DNA of 64,000 nucleotides from Pseudoalteromonas distincta (GTDB lineage: Bacteria > Pseudomonadota > Gammaproteobacteria > Enterobacterales > Alteromonadaceae): contig NZ_JWIG01000006.1 in assembly GCF_000814675.1 (NCBI RefSeq), positions 51,191-115,190 on the forward strand. Direction: 5' to 3'. Below the pieces are notes generated by a model. It was not told the DNA's origin. It worked only from the letters and a program-made list of their open reading frames with translations, and searched no databases. The translations under genes and the position numbers were made by a program. Below, piece after piece: positions 49,196-58,542 of the stretch. The first letter of the stretch is position 1; each line of letters begins with the position of its first letter.

Positions 49196-49818
49196 GTACA
49201 CTTTCTGCAAATTTAGACTCTGTATCACACGATGATCATGCCCACGCGCATGATCACCACGATACTTCGGGTGATACCGTATTTGGTTTTTGGTTATACC
49301 TAATGACCGATTGCCTACTGTTTGCCTCGTTTTTTGCCACTTACGCTGTGTTATTTATGAACACAGCTGGTGGCGTATCGGGTAAAGATATTTTTGAACT
49401 CGACTTTGTAGCAGTAGAAACTGCAGCACTACTGATTAGTAGTATTACTTTTGGTTTTGCCATGATTGCCGCTCAAGGGCAAAAAAAGGCACTAACACTG
49501 ACTTGGTTATTTGTTACGTTTTGTTTAGGTGCTGTGTTTATTGGTATGGAAGTATACGAATTTCATCACCTAATTGTGCATGGCAATGGTCCACAACAAA
49601 GTGCCTTTTTAACATCGTTTTTCTCATTAGTTGGCTTACATGGTTTACATGTAACTGCGGGTCTAATTTGGATGACCATAATGATGATTGAAGTTGCTAA
49701 ACGCGGCTTAGGTAAAGCAACCGTAACGCGTTTAAGCTGCTTAAGCCTATTTTGGCACTTCTTAGACATTGTCTGGATTTGTGTATTTACCGTTGTTTAT
49801 TTAATGGGAGCAATGTAA
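49192..49818 (+). CDS. cyoC: Cytochrome o ubiquinol oxidase subunit III
   Basis: A 208-residue subunit with five membrane helices. The start overlaps the end of cyoB by 4 bases and the stop overlaps the cyoD start (TAATG). The N-terminus is His/Asp-rich ([13 protein letters not shown]). VSLVG-type helix segments such as [18 protein letters not shown] mark the subunit III family. Confidence 0.96.
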   Translation: MSTLSANLDSVSHDDHAHAHDHHDTSGDTVFGFWLYLMTDCLLFASFFATYAVLFMNTAGGVSGKDIFELDFVAVETAALLISSITFGFAMIAAQGQKKALTLTWLFVTFCLGAVFIGMEVYEFHHLIVHGNGPQQSAFLTSFFSLVGLHGLHVTAGLIWMTIMMIEVAKRGLGKATVTRLSCLSLFWHFLDIVWICVFTVVYLMGAM

Positions 49819-50174
49819 TGAGCCACAGCGAAACGCATGCGTTAAAGCAAACGCAAAGTGATCATCATGATGAATCTCATGGCAGTGTTAAAACTTACTT
49901 AATTGGCTTTGTGCTATCGGTAATTTTAACTGCTATACCGTTTTACATGGTAATGGAAGGTGACTTCTCAAAAGCAACAACGCTTTGGAGCATTGTTACT
50001 TTAGCAATCGTACAAATTTGGGTGCATTTAAAATACTTTTTACACCTTAACTTTACCACCGAAGATGGCCGTGCAAGTACTTTCTCATTCCTATTCAGTG
50101 CTCTGATCATCGTAATGGTTGTTGGGTTATCTGTTTGGATCATTTATGAATCTAACGCAATGATGATGTACTAG
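49818..50174 (+). CDS. cyoD: Cytochrome o ubiquinol oxidase subunit IV
   Basis: A 118-residue subunit with three membrane helices. ATG 49818 overlaps the cyoC stop; the longer in-frame extension from 49752 lies inside cyoC and is discounted. VQIWVHLKYFLHLNF is the family signature. The N-terminus is again His-rich. CyoD assists assembly of subunit I. Confidence 0.95.
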   Translation: MSHSETHALKQTQSDHHDESHGSVKTYLIGFVLSVILTAIPFYMVMEGDFSKATTLWSIVTLAIVQIWVHLKYFLHLNFTTEDGRASTFSFLFSALIIVMVVGLSVWIIYESNAMMMY

Positions 50175-50183
50175 GAGTTGAAG

Positions 50184-51068
50184 ATGTTTCGTCGTTATTT
50201 ATCAGTGACAAAGCCGGGTATTATTATGGGCAATTTGATCAGCGTAGCGGGCGGGTTTTTACTTGCCTCGCGCGGTGATATAGACCCATGGTTAATGATT
50301 GCCACATTAATTGGTTTGTCGCTAGTGGTTGCATCAGGTTGTGCTATCAACAATGTTATAGATAGAGACATAGATGTGGCCATGGCGCGTACTCGTACGC
50401 GAGTAACAGTAACAGGCGAAATGTCGGCCTTTGCTGCACTTAGTCACGGTATTTTATTGGGTGTTGTGGGCTTTGGTTTACTTATCGCCTACACCACTCA
50501 AGCCGCAGTATTTTTTGCAGCCTTTGGCTACGTAATTTATGTAGGGGTTTATAGCCTCTACATGAAACGCAACTCAGTATATGGCACTTTTGTAGGCAGC
50601 CTTTCTGGCGCTGTACCGCCAGTAGTAGGTTACTGCGCCGTAACAGGGCAGTTCGATATGGGCGCATTAATACTGCTAGTCATGTTTAGCTTGTGGCAAA
50701 TGCCGCACTCTTACGCTATTGCTATTTTTCGCTTTAAAGATTACCAAGCGGCAGGTATTCCTGTATTACCAGTAGCGCAAGGTATCGACAAAGCAAAACG
50801 CCATATCGTACTTTACATTGCTGTATACGCATTAGTGGTGATGTTACTGCCAATTACTGGCTACACAGGTGCTGCTTTTATGGCTGTTGCTTGTATTACC
50901 AGCTTTTGGTGGTTGCTAATGGCGCTGCGCGGTTATCGTCGTAATATTGATATGAGTAGCTGGGCACGTAAAGTGTTCGCATTTTCAATTATTAATATTA
51001 CAGCGTTAAGTATTGCTATGGCTGTTGACTATCATAGCGTTGCTCCACAGCTATTAACGCTTACCTAA
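50184..51068 (+). CDS. cyoE: Protoheme IX farnesyltransferase (haem O synthase)
   Basis: A 294-residue prenyltransferase with about nine membrane helices. The aspartate-rich motif [18 protein letters not shown] is diagnostic. It adds a farnesyl group to haem B to make haem O for the oxidase encoded just upstream. ATG 50184 has AGGAG six bases upstream; TTG 50178 overlaps that site and is rejected. It is the last gene of cyoABCDE. Confidence 0.96.
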   Translation: MFRRYLSVTKPGIIMGNLISVAGGFLLASRGDIDPWLMIATLIGLSLVVASGCAINNVIDRDIDVAMARTRTRVTVTGEMSAFAALSHGILLGVVGFGLLIAYTTQAAVFFAAFGYVIYVGVYSLYMKRNSVYGTFVGSLSGAVPPVVGYCAVTGQFDMGALILLVMFSLWQMPHSYAIAIFRFKDYQAAGIPVLPVAQGIDKAKRHIVLYIAVYALVVMLLPITGYTGAAFMAVACITSFWWLLMALRGYRRNIDMSSWARKVFAFSIINITALSIAMAVDYHSVAPQLLTLT

Positions 51069-51102
51069 TTTAAAAATTTTTAACTATTCCAAAGTTAATC
51101 CA

Positions 51103-51127
51103 AAGGCTCGAAAGGGCCTTTTTTTAT
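51103..51127. terminator. Terminator between cyoE and the convergent paiB-like gene
   Basis: Short stem AAAGGC/GCCTTT (51103-51108/51117-51122) with an 8-base loop and a following T-run. Confidence 0.7.
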
Positions 51128-51129
51128 AC

Positions 51130-51717
51130 CTAAAATAGTTTTGCAATAGAGCGCTTATTGGCAAGTTCTAGGCTTTGTTTTATTCGTGCTCTTACCTCTG
51201 GTGATTTATTTTGGCTTAACTTAAAGTTTCCACTCCAATGAGTGGGAGTAAATTCTATAAAGCTTAATTGTTGATACATTGCTTGGCGATTGCTTTTGGG
51301 CACGTCAGTAATCTTCCACATTGGCGTAAAGCCTTGCTCAAAATGGCTCGTTAGTTGCCGCATTATTTTGTCTTTCTCATTATCGCTTTCAATAATATTC
51401 ACATTTGCAGTTACTTGTACTGATGAATAAAGCCAGCTCGGCAGTGTTTTATTATTACTATACGAGGGAGATAGATAACAGTTATCGCCACTAAATAGTA
51501 ATTTTACTGACTGTTTATCACATTGCGCTAGCGGGTTATGTTTTGCTACGTGTGCAATAAATACATTACGTGAGGGCTCATATAATACAGGCACTTGGCA
51601 TATATTATTTAAGTCACTTTGCGAGCAGGGCATTAAAATACTCGCTAGAGGGAATTGCTCAACCAATGCTTGCAAACGTTCAATATTATGTTCTTGAAAA
51701 TGTGTGGGTGGGTACAT
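51130..51717 (-). CDS. FMN-binding PaiB-family protein
   Basis: A 195-residue protein of the PaiB family; MYPPTHFQEHN at the start, IAHVAKHNPLA and the WSGNFKLSQNKS end are characteristic. PaiB proteins have a split-barrel FMN-binding fold and were described as negative regulators of proteases/sporulation in Bacillus; the role in Gram-negatives is unclear. Its start overlaps the stop of the GNAT gene (TAATG), so both are one operon divergent from a MocR regulator. Confidence 0.88.
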   Translation of the reverse strand: MYPPTHFQEHNIERLQALVEQFPLASILMPCSQSDLNNICQVPVLYEPSRNVFIAHVAKHNPLAQCDKQSVKLLFSGDNCYLSPSYSNNKTLPSWLYSSVQVTANVNIIESDNEKDKIMRQLTSHFEQGFTPMWKITDVPKSNRQAMYQQLSFIEFTPTHWSGNFKLSQNKSPEVRARIKQSLELANKRSIAKLF

Positions 51718-52292
51718 TAAAGCTTCTCCTCTAACTGCAACTTAATGCTCTGCCAATGCTCGTCAATAATGCTAAATTTTGCAGTGCTTCTGTAACTTCC
51801 ATCACTTAGCAATCTATCTTTATGGGCTATACCTTCAAATCGGGCGCCTAGTCGAGTAATTGCATTTCGAGATTTTTGATTTTTTTCGTGGGTATTAAAC
51901 GTTATTCGCACTAAATTCAACGCGTCAAAAGCATAGCTAAGCAGTAAATATTTAGTGTGAGTATTAATATAAGTTTGCTGCCAGTGATGGCTTATAAATG
52001 TATGACCAATTTCAGCACTTAAGTTATGCGTATCTAATCTGAATAGTCGTGTAGTGCCTACAACCTCTTTGCTGGCTATGTCTACTATGGCAAATACAAT
52101 TTGTTCTTTCTTATTAAATTGCGCACTGGTGGTAAACCATTTCTTTAACTGTTCGGGTGTTTTTGTATAGTTGCTTAATACCCATTCCCATATTTTTGGA
52201 TGTTGCCCAGCTTTATATAAGCCTTTTAAATGCTCATAATTTAATGGCTCTAAAATTACCTTATTTGTTTTATGTATCTGTTGAGTAAACAT
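51717..52292 (-). CDS. GNAT-family N-acetyltransferase (RimJ/RimL-like)
   Basis: A 191-residue acetyltransferase. LEPLNYEHLKGLY at the N-terminus, EIGHTFISHHWQQTYINTHTKYLLL (about residues 90-114) and the NLVRITFNTHEKNQKSRNAI segment follow the RimJ/RimL layout and include the acetyl-CoA region. The substrate is unknown. It is coupled to the PaiB gene. In Bacillus the paiA (acetyltransferase)-paiB pair has the same composition. Confidence 0.88.
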   Translation of the reverse strand: MFTQQIHKTNKVILEPLNYEHLKGLYKAGQHPKIWEWVLSNYTKTPEQLKKWFTTSAQFNKKEQIVFAIVDIASKEVVGTTRLFRLDTHNLSAEIGHTFISHHWQQTYINTHTKYLLLSYAFDALNLVRITFNTHEKNQKSRNAITRLGARFEGIAHKDRLLSDGSYRSTAKFSIIDEHWQSIKLQLEEKL

Positions 52293-52398
52293 GTTGCCTC
52301 TATGCTTTGCTATTTACGAGCAACAAATGTACGCTAATTTGGTTTGGTAAAAACAACCAGAATTGGCTTTTTAGCTATACCAGTTATAGAGGGATAAC

Positions 52399-53856
52399 AT
52401 GCAACCGCTTAATATTGAATTTAATGACTCAAACAAAGCTAAGTACATACAAGTTGCAGATGCTTTGCGTGGTTCTATCGTAAAGGGAGATATTGCACCA
52501 GGTACAAAACTCAGTTCTGCTCGAGTTATGGCGCAAACGTATCAGTTAAATCGCCATACAATAATGAACGCATTGCAGTTATTAGTGGCCGAAGGATGGC
52601 TAGAATCCCATGAACGCTCTGGGTATAGCGTCACTCAAACACTACCAATTCAAAGCAGTGCTAACTGTGAGCACACGCCAGTTTTAACACCAAAACCTTA
52701 TAAATTTGCTACAGAGTTAGCCGTGCCTATTCCGGCAATGAATTTAAAAGACTACGTATATAATTTTGCAGGTGGACTTCCTGATTTAAATAGCTTTCCC
52801 TATAAAGAATTTAAACGCTCTATGAGCCATGTATTTAATCATTTAGATACCAGTAAACTTCATTATGGTGATATAAGTGGAGTGAGTGAGTTAAAAGCTC
52901 AGATAAGTGATTACTTACATAAAACTAGAAATTTAAAAGCATCAGACTTACTTGTATGTAATGGCTCACAAGAAGCTTTATTTTTAATTTCAAAGGCATT
53001 TATAAGTAAAGATGACTTCGTAGCCGTTGAGACTTTAGGCTACCCACCAGCACGCAAAGCCTTTGCTGCTTGTGGCGCGCAATTAATAGATATAAAACAA
53101 GATGAATATGGTTTATGTGTTGATGATTTAAAAGCGCAACTTAAACGATATCCAATAAAAATGCTGTACTTAACCCCGCTGCATCAATACCCAACTACCG
53201 TTACGCTTTCGCCCACACGGCGCATGCAAATTTATCAATTATGTTATGAGTATGGCGTAATGATTGTTGAAGATGATTACGATCACGAGTTTCATTATCG
53301 CTGTCAGCCATTGCAACCTATGGCTGGGGACGATCCCGCTGGGATTATTATTTACTTATCTACATTTTCTAAAATCATGTTCTCAGGCGCTAGAATTGGC
53401 TACATTTGTGCAGCTCCTGAAGTATTAGCACAGTTAACCGCATGGAAGCAGTTAATGAATCATAAAAATGATGTGGTTATGCAGCTAGCCGTTGCGCACT
53501 TTATGCAAGAAGGTGGATTTGAGCGCCACTTAAAACGCATGACTAAACACTATAAACAACGTTATGAAGCAATGGACAACACGTTAGCGTTGCTGCAATC
53601 ACAGGGTTTACCAATAGAGTATAAAAAGCCAGATGGCGGTATGGCAATGTGGGTTAACTTAAATAAAAATACGAGTAATATAAAACAAGCAATGCAAAGT
53701 AAAAGCGTGTATTTACATGCAGAATCTGAGTTTTACTTTGCTGATTCAGTGAGAAGTTTAATGCCTAAGCAATATAGTTATGTCCGTTTAGGCTTTGCAG
53801 GACAATCAGCAGAGGCAATGAAGCAAGGGCTCAAACTAATCACTGAATATAAATAA
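52399..53856 (+). CDS. MocR/PdxR-family regulator (GntR HTH fused to aminotransferase fold)
   Basis: A 485-residue protein. The N-terminal GntR winged helix (about 10-80; GTKLSSARVMAQTYQLNRHT) is joined by a linker to a type I aminotransferase domain (about 120-485). The PLP-binding lysine is in STFSKIMFSGARIGY, and NGSQEAL and VEDDYDHEF are conserved. MocR regulators bind PLP or PLP-amino acid adducts to control neighbouring genes. It is divergent from the GNAT-paiB operon, its likely target. Confidence 0.92.
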   Translation: MQPLNIEFNDSNKAKYIQVADALRGSIVKGDIAPGTKLSSARVMAQTYQLNRHTIMNALQLLVAEGWLESHERSGYSVTQTLPIQSSANCEHTPVLTPKPYKFATELAVPIPAMNLKDYVYNFAGGLPDLNSFPYKEFKRSMSHVFNHLDTSKLHYGDISGVSELKAQISDYLHKTRNLKASDLLVCNGSQEALFLISKAFISKDDFVAVETLGYPPARKAFAACGAQLIDIKQDEYGLCVDDLKAQLKRYPIKMLYLTPLHQYPTTVTLSPTRRMQIYQLCYEYGVMIVEDDYDHEFHYRCQPLQPMAGDDPAGIIIYLSTFSKIMFSGARIGYICAAPEVLAQLTAWKQLMNHKNDVVMQLAVAHFMQEGGFERHLKRMTKHYKQRYEAMDNTLALLQSQGLPIEYKKPDGGMAMWVNLNKNTSNIKQAMQSKSVYLHAESEFYFADSVRSLMPKQYSYVRLGFAGQSAEAMKQGLKLITEYK

Positions 53857-54522
53857 CTATTTTTTAAAATCATCAGCATTGTAATAAAGAGGTTTAAGCG
53901 TGCCGCAGTTAATAAATTTATAGGTAAGCTCATTTTCAGCTGGGACACGTTTTGAGGTACGAAGCTTTTGCATACATGCGTTAACTAAATCAACAAAAAT
54001 AAGATGGTTATAGCTCGGCGCTTGTTGAATTTTATGAATATAAATACGCTCAGTCCCGCCCAGATTAATCATGTCGTAATCTTGCCATTGCGATGATTCA
54101 CTTAAATCTTTTAGCTCTCTGGCATACAGTTGCTTAGTCAGTTCAAGCTCTTTTTTTGAGTAAATTAAACTACCACCTTGTTGATAATCACCCTCGTAAA
54201 TATCGGCAATAATCGTAATTTCTTCACCACGCATTAAATGTTGAATATTAAACGCTTGTGGCTTAACCGTGATTAGCTCAGCATTTCTAACAAAATTTAA
54301 GAGTGCGACATCTGGGTTTCCTATTTTATAAACAACTTGCACATCATTGGGTAAATTATAGGTGGATAAATTCATTGCAATAATAGATGAGCCTTGATTA
54401 ACCAAAGCCATAGGATGCTCAGCATTGTAAGCGGGGTCTACCGGTGGAAGTTCTGCTTTTTCTTCTTCAGCTGCGGCAAAGCCACTTAAAGTAACTAGTA
54501 ATAAAGTAAGTAGTAGGCGCAT
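53857..54522 (-). CDS. Hypothetical periplasmic protein
   Basis: A 221-residue product with a clear signal peptide (MRLLLTLLLVTLSGFAAAEE) and no other membrane segment, so it is secreted to the periplasm. Two cysteines (NACMQKL and INCGTLK) could form a disulfide. I recognise no family. It abuts the MocR gene tail to tail: its stop begins one base after the MocR stop. A TlpA-like thioredoxin gene lies 85 bases upstream on the same strand and might act on it. Confidence 0.75.
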   Translation of the reverse strand: MRLLLTLLLVTLSGFAAAEEEKAELPPVDPAYNAEHPMALVNQGSSIIAMNLSTYNLPNDVQVVYKIGNPDVALLNFVRNAELITVKPQAFNIQHLMRGEEITIIADIYEGDYQQGGSLIYSKKELELTKQLYARELKDLSESSQWQDYDMINLGGTERIYIHKIQQAPSYNHLIFVDLVNACMQKLRTSKRVPAENELTYKFINCGTLKPLYYNADDFKK

Positions 54523-54607
54523 TATAATCTCAATTAATTTATGAGCTTAAATTGTAGTATAAAGTTTATGTTACTTATATTTTTAAGCTAAATTTAGATC
54601 TATATTA

Positions 54608-55102
54608 TTATTCAGGTATTGAGTGCAACAATGTTCGTGCATTTAAATGAAGGTTTGGATCTTCTGGATTTGACGTATTAGTCAGCCAAATTACATTGCC
54701 TTCTTTATTTACAAACAATGTAGTAGGTGTGCCTCGTATACCTAATTGCTGTGCTATTGCATCGGCTTTTACTGCTGTTTTAAAAGTATAACCTCTTTCG
54801 CTAAGTGCTTTAGCGGGAGTAGCATCGTTATCTTCTTTAAAGCTCACGGCAATAACTTTTAAGCCCATATCATCAATTTTTTGAAGTGCTGGCTGTAGCT
54901 TTTTACAGTACGGGCACCACGTTGCCCAAAAGTGTAAAACGTAAGGTTGACCTAATAAATCTTGAGTGTTGAGCGGCGACCCATCAGCCATTTGTAAATT
55001 TAATGTAGGCAATTTGGGATATATTGCTTCTGAGCTTGTATCTTGTGCGTAAGCTGTAAAGCTTAATAAAATTAGCGTGATGGTAATAAATAGCTGTTTC
55101 AT
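54608..55102 (-). CDS. TlpA-like periplasmic thioredoxin
   Basis: A 164-residue protein with signal peptide (TLILLSFTAYAQ) and a thioredoxin fold of the TlpA/ResA type. The active site is WATWCPYCKK (C63, C66) and the cis-proline is in GIRGTPTTLFV. It should act as a periplasmic disulfide reductase or oxidase, perhaps for cytochrome maturation. The partner is unknown. It may be co-transcribed with the hypothetical periplasmic gene downstream. Confidence 0.9.
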   Translation of the reverse strand: MKQLFITITLILLSFTAYAQDTSSEAIYPKLPTLNLQMADGSPLNTQDLLGQPYVLHFWATWCPYCKKLQPALQKIDDMGLKVIAVSFKEDNDATPAKALSERGYTFKTAVKADAIAQQLGIRGTPTTLFVNKEGNVIWLTNTSNPEDPNLHLNARTLLHSIPE

Positions 55103-55164
55103 AATATGCTCTTTTTTATTTTACATATTAAACAAGAACGATAATTTAACATTTTTATTTCAAA

Positions 55165-56073
55165 CTAAAAGCCAGCAGCTTGTTCAACAACAATAGCGTG
55201 GCGTTTAGCGAGGCGTAGGTGATCTCTATCGTAGCCTCCACCTATCACAGTAGCTACAGGTGTATTGTGTTCAAGGCAGCGTTTTAATACTAAATGGTCA
55301 CGTTTAGCTATGCCATCCCAGCTAATATCTAACTTACCCAAGCCATCACCTTGCCAAATATCAACGCCAGCATCGTAAAGTACTAAGCTTGGGTTTAGCT
55401 CTTTAAGTAAATAACTTAGGGTTTCGTCAACTATGGCAAGGTATTCGTCGTCCTTCATATTATTTGCCAGGCCAATGTCTAAATCGCTAGCGGACTTTCT
55501 AAAGGGGAAGTTTTTTTCGCAATGGATAGAACAAGTATACGCATAGGGTTGATGCTGTAACATTGCGGCTGTGCCATCACCTTGGTGCACGTCTAAATCA
55601 AAAATAAGTACGTTAGTTACCTCACCCGATTTAATTAAAGTTTGCGTGGTAAAGGCCAAATCGTTAACCATACAAAAACCTGATCCAAAGTCATTATGTG
55701 CGTGATGTGTACCACCAGCAAGATGACACGCTATACCGTGTTTAAGTGCTAAGCGGGCTGTCTGTAGCGTTCCTTGAGGGGCTGTAAATGTACGTGCCAT
55801 AAGCTGTTTTGACCAAGGTAGGCCAATGCGACGCATTGCTTTTTCATCTAAGCGGTTGTGCCATAAATCTTGGATATAATTATCGCAATGCACAAGCTCA
55901 AGCGGCTCTGGCGTGCCTAATATTGGCTCAACTAGGTTACTGCCGATTAAACCAAGCTCTGCAACATGTTGATATAAATGTGCAAATTTACTCATTACAA
56001 AGCGATGCTTAGGATCAAAGCTAAACGAGTAGTTAGGATGGTATACCAAAGGCAAATGAGGATTTAAGCGCAT
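55165..56073 (-). CDS. Histone-deacetylase-family hydrolase
   Basis: A 302-residue enzyme of the arginase/deacetylase superfamily. GGTHHAHNDFGSGFCMVND has the paired active-site histidines, DLDVHQGDGTA and YDAGVDIWQGDGLG the zinc-binding Asp/His/Asp. Bacterial members deacetylate acetyl-lysine, acetylpolyamines or acetoin-related substrates; the substrate here is not evident. It is a single gene in a run of minus-strand genes. Confidence 0.9.
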   Translation of the reverse strand: MRLNPHLPLVYHPNYSFSFDPKHRFVMSKFAHLYQHVAELGLIGSNLVEPILGTPEPLELVHCDNYIQDLWHNRLDEKAMRRIGLPWSKQLMARTFTAPQGTLQTARLALKHGIACHLAGGTHHAHNDFGSGFCMVNDLAFTTQTLIKSGEVTNVLIFDLDVHQGDGTAAMLQHQPYAYTCSIHCEKNFPFRKSASDLDIGLANNMKDDEYLAIVDETLSYLLKELNPSLVLYDAGVDIWQGDGLGKLDISWDGIAKRDHLVLKRCLEHNTPVATVIGGGYDRDHLRLAKRHAIVVEQAAGF

Positions 56074-56126
56074 ATTTACAAGCTTTATAAAGTTTGCGCT
56101 ATGGTAATCAACTTAAGAGAATGAGT

Positions 56127-56492
56127 CTATTGTGAGTCATTAATAAGTGACGCTAATTCGCGATGCAGTAGCTCATCATCGGCTAAGTTTAGCTCTATTA
56201 AACGCTTTAAATAAGTAATACTGTCTATATCAATGTGATGGCATTTTAAACCAATATGATCGGCTTCAATATGGCAAATCACTACTTCCATTTTTATTTC
56301 TATATCGCTTTGAGGCAATGTAAAACGCAGTATTGCTTGCGTATTGTGGCTGCCAATAAATGCATCACAATTAGTGACCAACGCGCCATGTAACGATAGA
56401 TCGAGTAATTTACACGGATACTGTTGGCTATCAAAACATAACAGGGCGTTAGTTGAAAATAGCACACGAGAAAACTGTCGACGATTTTGCAT
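56127..56492 (-). CDS. PilZ-domain protein
   Basis: A 121-residue single-domain PilZ protein. The c-di-GMP-binding motifs are present: the RRQFSR arginine segment at residues 4-9 and LDLSLHGALV (D/NxSxxG) at about 31-40. It is a likely c-di-GMP effector, consistent with the diguanylate cyclase elsewhere in this window, though partner and output are unknown. Confidence 0.88.
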   Translation of the reverse strand: MQNRRQFSRVLFSTNALLCFDSQQYPCKLLDLSLHGALVTNCDAFIGSHNTQAILRFTLPQSDIEIKMEVVICHIEADHIGLKCHHIDIDSITYLKRLIELNLADDELLHRELASLINDSQ

Positions 56493-56589
56493 AACCTAAT
56501 TTAGCCTTACTGTTTTTATAATAAATTAAGCATAGCGGGTAATTCTCTACATGCTAGCAAGATGTGCTCCTGTAATGCTGGTGGCATAA

Positions 56590-56612
56590 AAAAGCCCTGC
56601 AAAGTGCAGGGC
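56590..56612 (-). terminator. Intrinsic terminator after ettA
   Basis: Stem AAGCCCTGCA/TGCAGGGCTT (56590-56599/56603-56612); read on the minus strand it is followed by a T6 run. Confidence 0.88.
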
Positions 56613-56646
56613 TTAAGTTATACAAACATAAAATTAACCAATATTT

Positions 56647-58320
56647 TTAGCCAATTTTTTTGTATTTAATACGTTTAGGTTGAGTTGCCTCAGCGCCTAG
56701 GGTCTTTTTAAGCCACTCTTCATATTCAGTGTAGTTACCATCAAAGAAGTTAATTTGACCTTCATCGCGGTAATCTAAAATATGTGTAGCAATACGGTCA
56801 AGGAACCAACGGTCATGCGAGATACACATTACACAACCTGGGAACTCTAAAATAGCGTTCTCCAGTGCACGTAGTGTTTCAACGTCCAAGTCATTGGTTG
56901 GCTCATCGAGTAGTAACACATTGCCGCCAGCTTTTAATAACTTAGCAAGGTGTAAACGGTTACGCTCACCACCTGATAGGTCTTTAACAAACTTTTGCTG
57001 ATCGTTACCTTTAAAGTTAAAGCGACTTACATATGCTCGGCTTGGGAACTCAAAGTTACCAATTTTCAGTACGTCTTGTCCGTCTGATATTTCTTGGAAA
57101 ACAGTTTTGCTTTCGTCCATACCGTCGCGGAACTGATCAACAGTCGCAAGGTGTACTGTTTCGCCAACGCTGATGCTACCGCTGTCTTGCGTTTGCTCAC
57201 CGCTTATCATTTTAAACAGTGTTGATTTACCCGCGCCATTCGCACCAATAATGCCCACAATGGCACCTTTTGGCATGCTAAAGCTTAAGTCATCAATTAA
57301 AACACGATCGCCAAAACTCTTACGAAGATTAGTTACTTCAAGTACTTGGTCACCTAAACGCGGGCCAGGTGGAATAAACATCTCGTTAGTTTCGTTACGT
57401 TTTTGGTAATCAGACTGCTGCATTTCAGTAAACTGAGCCATACGTGCTTTTGACTTAGCTTGACGACCTTTAGGGTTTGAACGAACCCATTCAAGTTCTT
57501 GCGCAATTGATTTTTGACGAGCTTTTTCAGATTTTTGTTCTTGCTGTAAGCGCGCATCTTTTTGTTCAAGCCAAGAAGAGTAGTTACCTTCCCATGGAAT
57601 ACCTTCACCACGGTCAAGCTCCAATATCCAACCAGCTACATTATCAAGGAAGTAACGGTCATGCGTTACTGCCACAACAGTGCCTTCGTAATCGTGTAAG
57701 AAGCGCTCTAACCATGCAACCGACTCAGCATCTAAGTGGTTAGTAGGCTCATCAAGAATAAGCATGTCTGGTTTTTCAAGTAATAATCGACATATAGCAA
57801 CACGACGACGCTCACCACCTGAAAGGTGCTCAATTTTAGCATCCCACTCTGGCAGGCGAAGTGCATCAGCTGCGCGTTCTAAAACGTTGTCGATGTTATG
57901 ACCATCGTGCGCTTGAATAACAGCTTCAAGCTCGCCTTGCTCTTTTGCAAGTGCGTCAAAGTCAGCGTCTTCCATGGCGTATTCGTTATACACTTCGTCA
58001 AGACGTTTAAGTGCATGCTTAACTTCGCCAACAGCTTCTTCAACAGTTTCACGTACTGTTTTACTTTCGTCTAAAATAGGTTCTTGCGGTAAATAACCAA
58101 TTTTAGTACCAGGCTGAGGATGTGCATCACCTTCAAAATCTTGGTCAACACCGGCCATAATACGCAGTAACGTAGATTTACCAGAACCGTTTAAACCAAG
58201 CACACCAATTTTAGCGCCAGGAAAAAAGTGCAACGAAATATCTTTTAAGATAGTGCGCTTAGGTGGCACAACCTTAGATACTCGACTCATCGAGAATATA
58301 AATTTATCAGGTAAAACCAT
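56647..58320 (-). CDS. ettA: Energy-dependent translational throttle protein EttA (ABC-F)
   Basis: A 557-residue ABC-F protein with two ATPase domains: Walker A GLNGSGKST and GANGAGKST, signatures LSGGERRR and LSGGERNR, Walker B LLILDEPTNHLD-type and LLLDEPTNDLD. The linker (about 245-320; QEQKSEKARQKSIAQELEW) is the tRNA-contacting arm. It lacks membrane segments. EttA binds the ribosomal E site and gates entry into elongation according to ATP/ADP ratio. It is monocistronic with its own terminator. Confidence 0.96.
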   Translation of the reverse strand: MVLPDKFIFSMSRVSKVVPPKRTILKDISLHFFPGAKIGVLGLNGSGKSTLLRIMAGVDQDFEGDAHPQPGTKIGYLPQEPILDESKTVRETVEEAVGEVKHALKRLDEVYNEYAMEDADFDALAKEQGELEAVIQAHDGHNIDNVLERAADALRLPEWDAKIEHLSGGERRRVAICRLLLEKPDMLILDEPTNHLDAESVAWLERFLHDYEGTVVAVTHDRYFLDNVAGWILELDRGEGIPWEGNYSSWLEQKDARLQQEQKSEKARQKSIAQELEWVRSNPKGRQAKSKARMAQFTEMQQSDYQKRNETNEMFIPPGPRLGDQVLEVTNLRKSFGDRVLIDDLSFSMPKGAIVGIIGANGAGKSTLFKMISGEQTQDSGSISVGETVHLATVDQFRDGMDESKTVFQEISDGQDVLKIGNFEFPSRAYVSRFNFKGNDQQKFVKDLSGGERNRLHLAKLLKAGGNVLLLDEPTNDLDVETLRALENAILEFPGCVMCISHDRWFLDRIATHILDYRDEGQINFFDGNYTEYEEWLKKTLGAEATQPKRIKYKKIG

Positions 58321-58461
58321 GGAGGAAAGCCTTCAAATAATAATAAAAATTTCAATGTTGTATTGTAGTGGCTGACGGGTGAAACAGTCAACGAATGGCG
58401 GGTTTTAAAGCACCAAAGCATGCTTGTAAGTAAAATATAAAATCATGAATAAATTTAATTT

Positions 58462-58485
58462 GGACATCTATACATCTAGAGGTTG
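58462..58485 (+). promoter_or_regulatory. Candidate MetJ operator (tandem Met boxes) upstream of metA
   Basis: Three adjacent 8-base units GGACATCT, ATACATCT and AGAGGTTG match the Met box AGACGTCT at 6, 6 and 5 positions. They lie 57-81 bases before metA. MetJ with S-adenosylmethionine binds such tandem boxes. Other methionine regulators are possible. Confidence 0.5.
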
Positions 58486-58542
58486 ATATTTTTTACTTTC
58501 AGTTCATAATTAAGCTTCGGTTTTTATGAGCAGGAGTAAAGT

